Shown piece by piece: positions 63,672-64,000 of a stretch of 64,000 nt of DNA. Position 1 is the first letter of the stretch. The number at the start of each line of letters is the position of its first letter. The DNA is from Pseudomonadota bacterium. Lineage in GTDB: Bacteria; Pseudomonadota; Gammaproteobacteria; Burkholderiales; Thiobacillaceae. Location of the stretch: NCBI GenBank assembly GCA_029558905.1, contig JAKQCX010000012.1, forward strand, positions 36,255 to 100,254. Direction: 5' to 3'. The notes beneath the pieces are model-generated. The model saw nothing but the letters and a program-made list of their open reading frames with translations. It was not told the DNA's origin and ran no database searches. The position numbers were made by a program, and so were the translations under genes.

Positions 63672-64000
63672 ATGTACAAAGGGCCAGAGCACTATCTCGA
63701 CAGCGACGCCAGCACGAGCCGGATCATGGCCCACGCCCGTCTGCTGCAAAAGCTCTCGCGTCGCTTCGAAGCAATAGCCCCTTCCGGGCTGCGGCATGCT
63801 GCGCGCGTTGCCAATTACAAGTCGGGGAAAATCGTTATCCACGCCGATAACGGCGCAGTCGCCACCAAAATCCGCCAGATGAGCCAGCGTTTGTGTGACG
63901 AGTTATCCAAGGGAGGGGCGGAGTGTAGCCTCATGGAAGTCAAAGTGCAACCCCGCCAAAACCCTTACCAAACAAGGACTTCAACACCAAAACCCCTCTC
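63672..64000 (+). CDS. DciA/DUF721 family protein (3' end outside window)
   Basis: Predicted loader of replicative helicase DnaB in bacteria without DnaC. About 109 codons are visible: MYKGPEHYLDSDASTSRIMAHARLLQK, then the DUF721-like core (HAARVANYKSGKIVIHADNGAVATKIRQM, LCDELSK) and a polar tail continuing off the window. It is divergent from the M23 peptidase, with start codons only about 10 bp apart, so their promoters and ribosome-binding sites lie in each other's coding regions. Family assigned from pattern and synteny, so moderate confidence. Confidence 0.75.
   Translation, partial: MYKGPEHYLDSDASTSRIMAHARLLQKLSRRFEAIAPSGLRHAARVANYKSGKIVIHADNGAVATKIRQMSQRLCDELSKGGAECSLMEVKVQPRQNPYQTRTSTPKPL

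Overview
The window is GC-rich bacterial chromosome spanning the replication origin of a proteobacterium, most likely a betaproteobacterium. The evidence is gene order: zapB-like/zapA/6S RNA/5-formyl-THF cyclo-ligase; rpmH-rnpA-yidC-mnmE divergent from dnaA-dnaN-gyrB with no recF; mnmG-rsmG-parA-parB-atpIBEFHAGDC; and dciA/M23 peptidase/secA/argJ/DUF815 ATPase. A PEP-CTERM protein fits the same group. Genus cannot be fixed from sequence alone.

Layout, left to right. 0-5.4 kb: molybdopterin genes (moaD, moeA, mobB, divergent moaA), gluQRS, division genes zapB-like and zapA, 6S RNA and 5-FCL. 5.6-12 kb: a secreted protein made of 12-13 residue tandem repeats, a branched-chain amino acid ABC transporter (livKHMGF) and two tandem small cytochromes c. 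12.2-16.1 kb: an MmeI-like fused restriction-modification enzyme carrying two palindromic insertions, and a glycine-zipper surface protein. 16.4-23.7 kb: bioA, an orphan ParA, glmS, glmU, a small unknown gene and an NSS transporter. 23.8-35.1 kb: F1Fo ATP synthase, parB, parA, rsmG and mnmG. 35.3-39.5 kb: a decayed ppc gene, an MsbA-like exporter and a small unknown gene. 39.9-49.1 kb: mnmE, yidC, rnpA, rpmH, then dnaA, a probable oriC, dnaN and gyrB. 49.1-64 kb: a lectin-like PEP-CTERM protein, rsuA, a two-component operon whose kinase has an in-frame amber codon, metF, a VIT1/CCC1 protein, comM, a DUF815 ATPase, argJ, secA, an M23 peptidase and the start of dciA.

The centre is a replication/segregation hub. 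DnaA-box-like 9-mers cluster between dnaA and dnaN. Four parS-like sites lie at about 35.1, 37.2, 46.6 and 57.2 kb around parAB; one contains the gyrB start codon and one lies inside comM. Genes left of the origin run mostly leftward, away from it. To the right, after gyrB, almost everything runs head-on.

Most notable observations: the parS sites and oriC, the repeat protein, the palindromes inside the restriction-modification gene, the amber codon beside the kinase H-box, the ppc pseudogene, and an apparent change of codon style inside argJ that could mark recombination or an assembly join. I found no CRISPR array, prophage or intact insertion sequence, and noticed no tRNA or rRNA gene.
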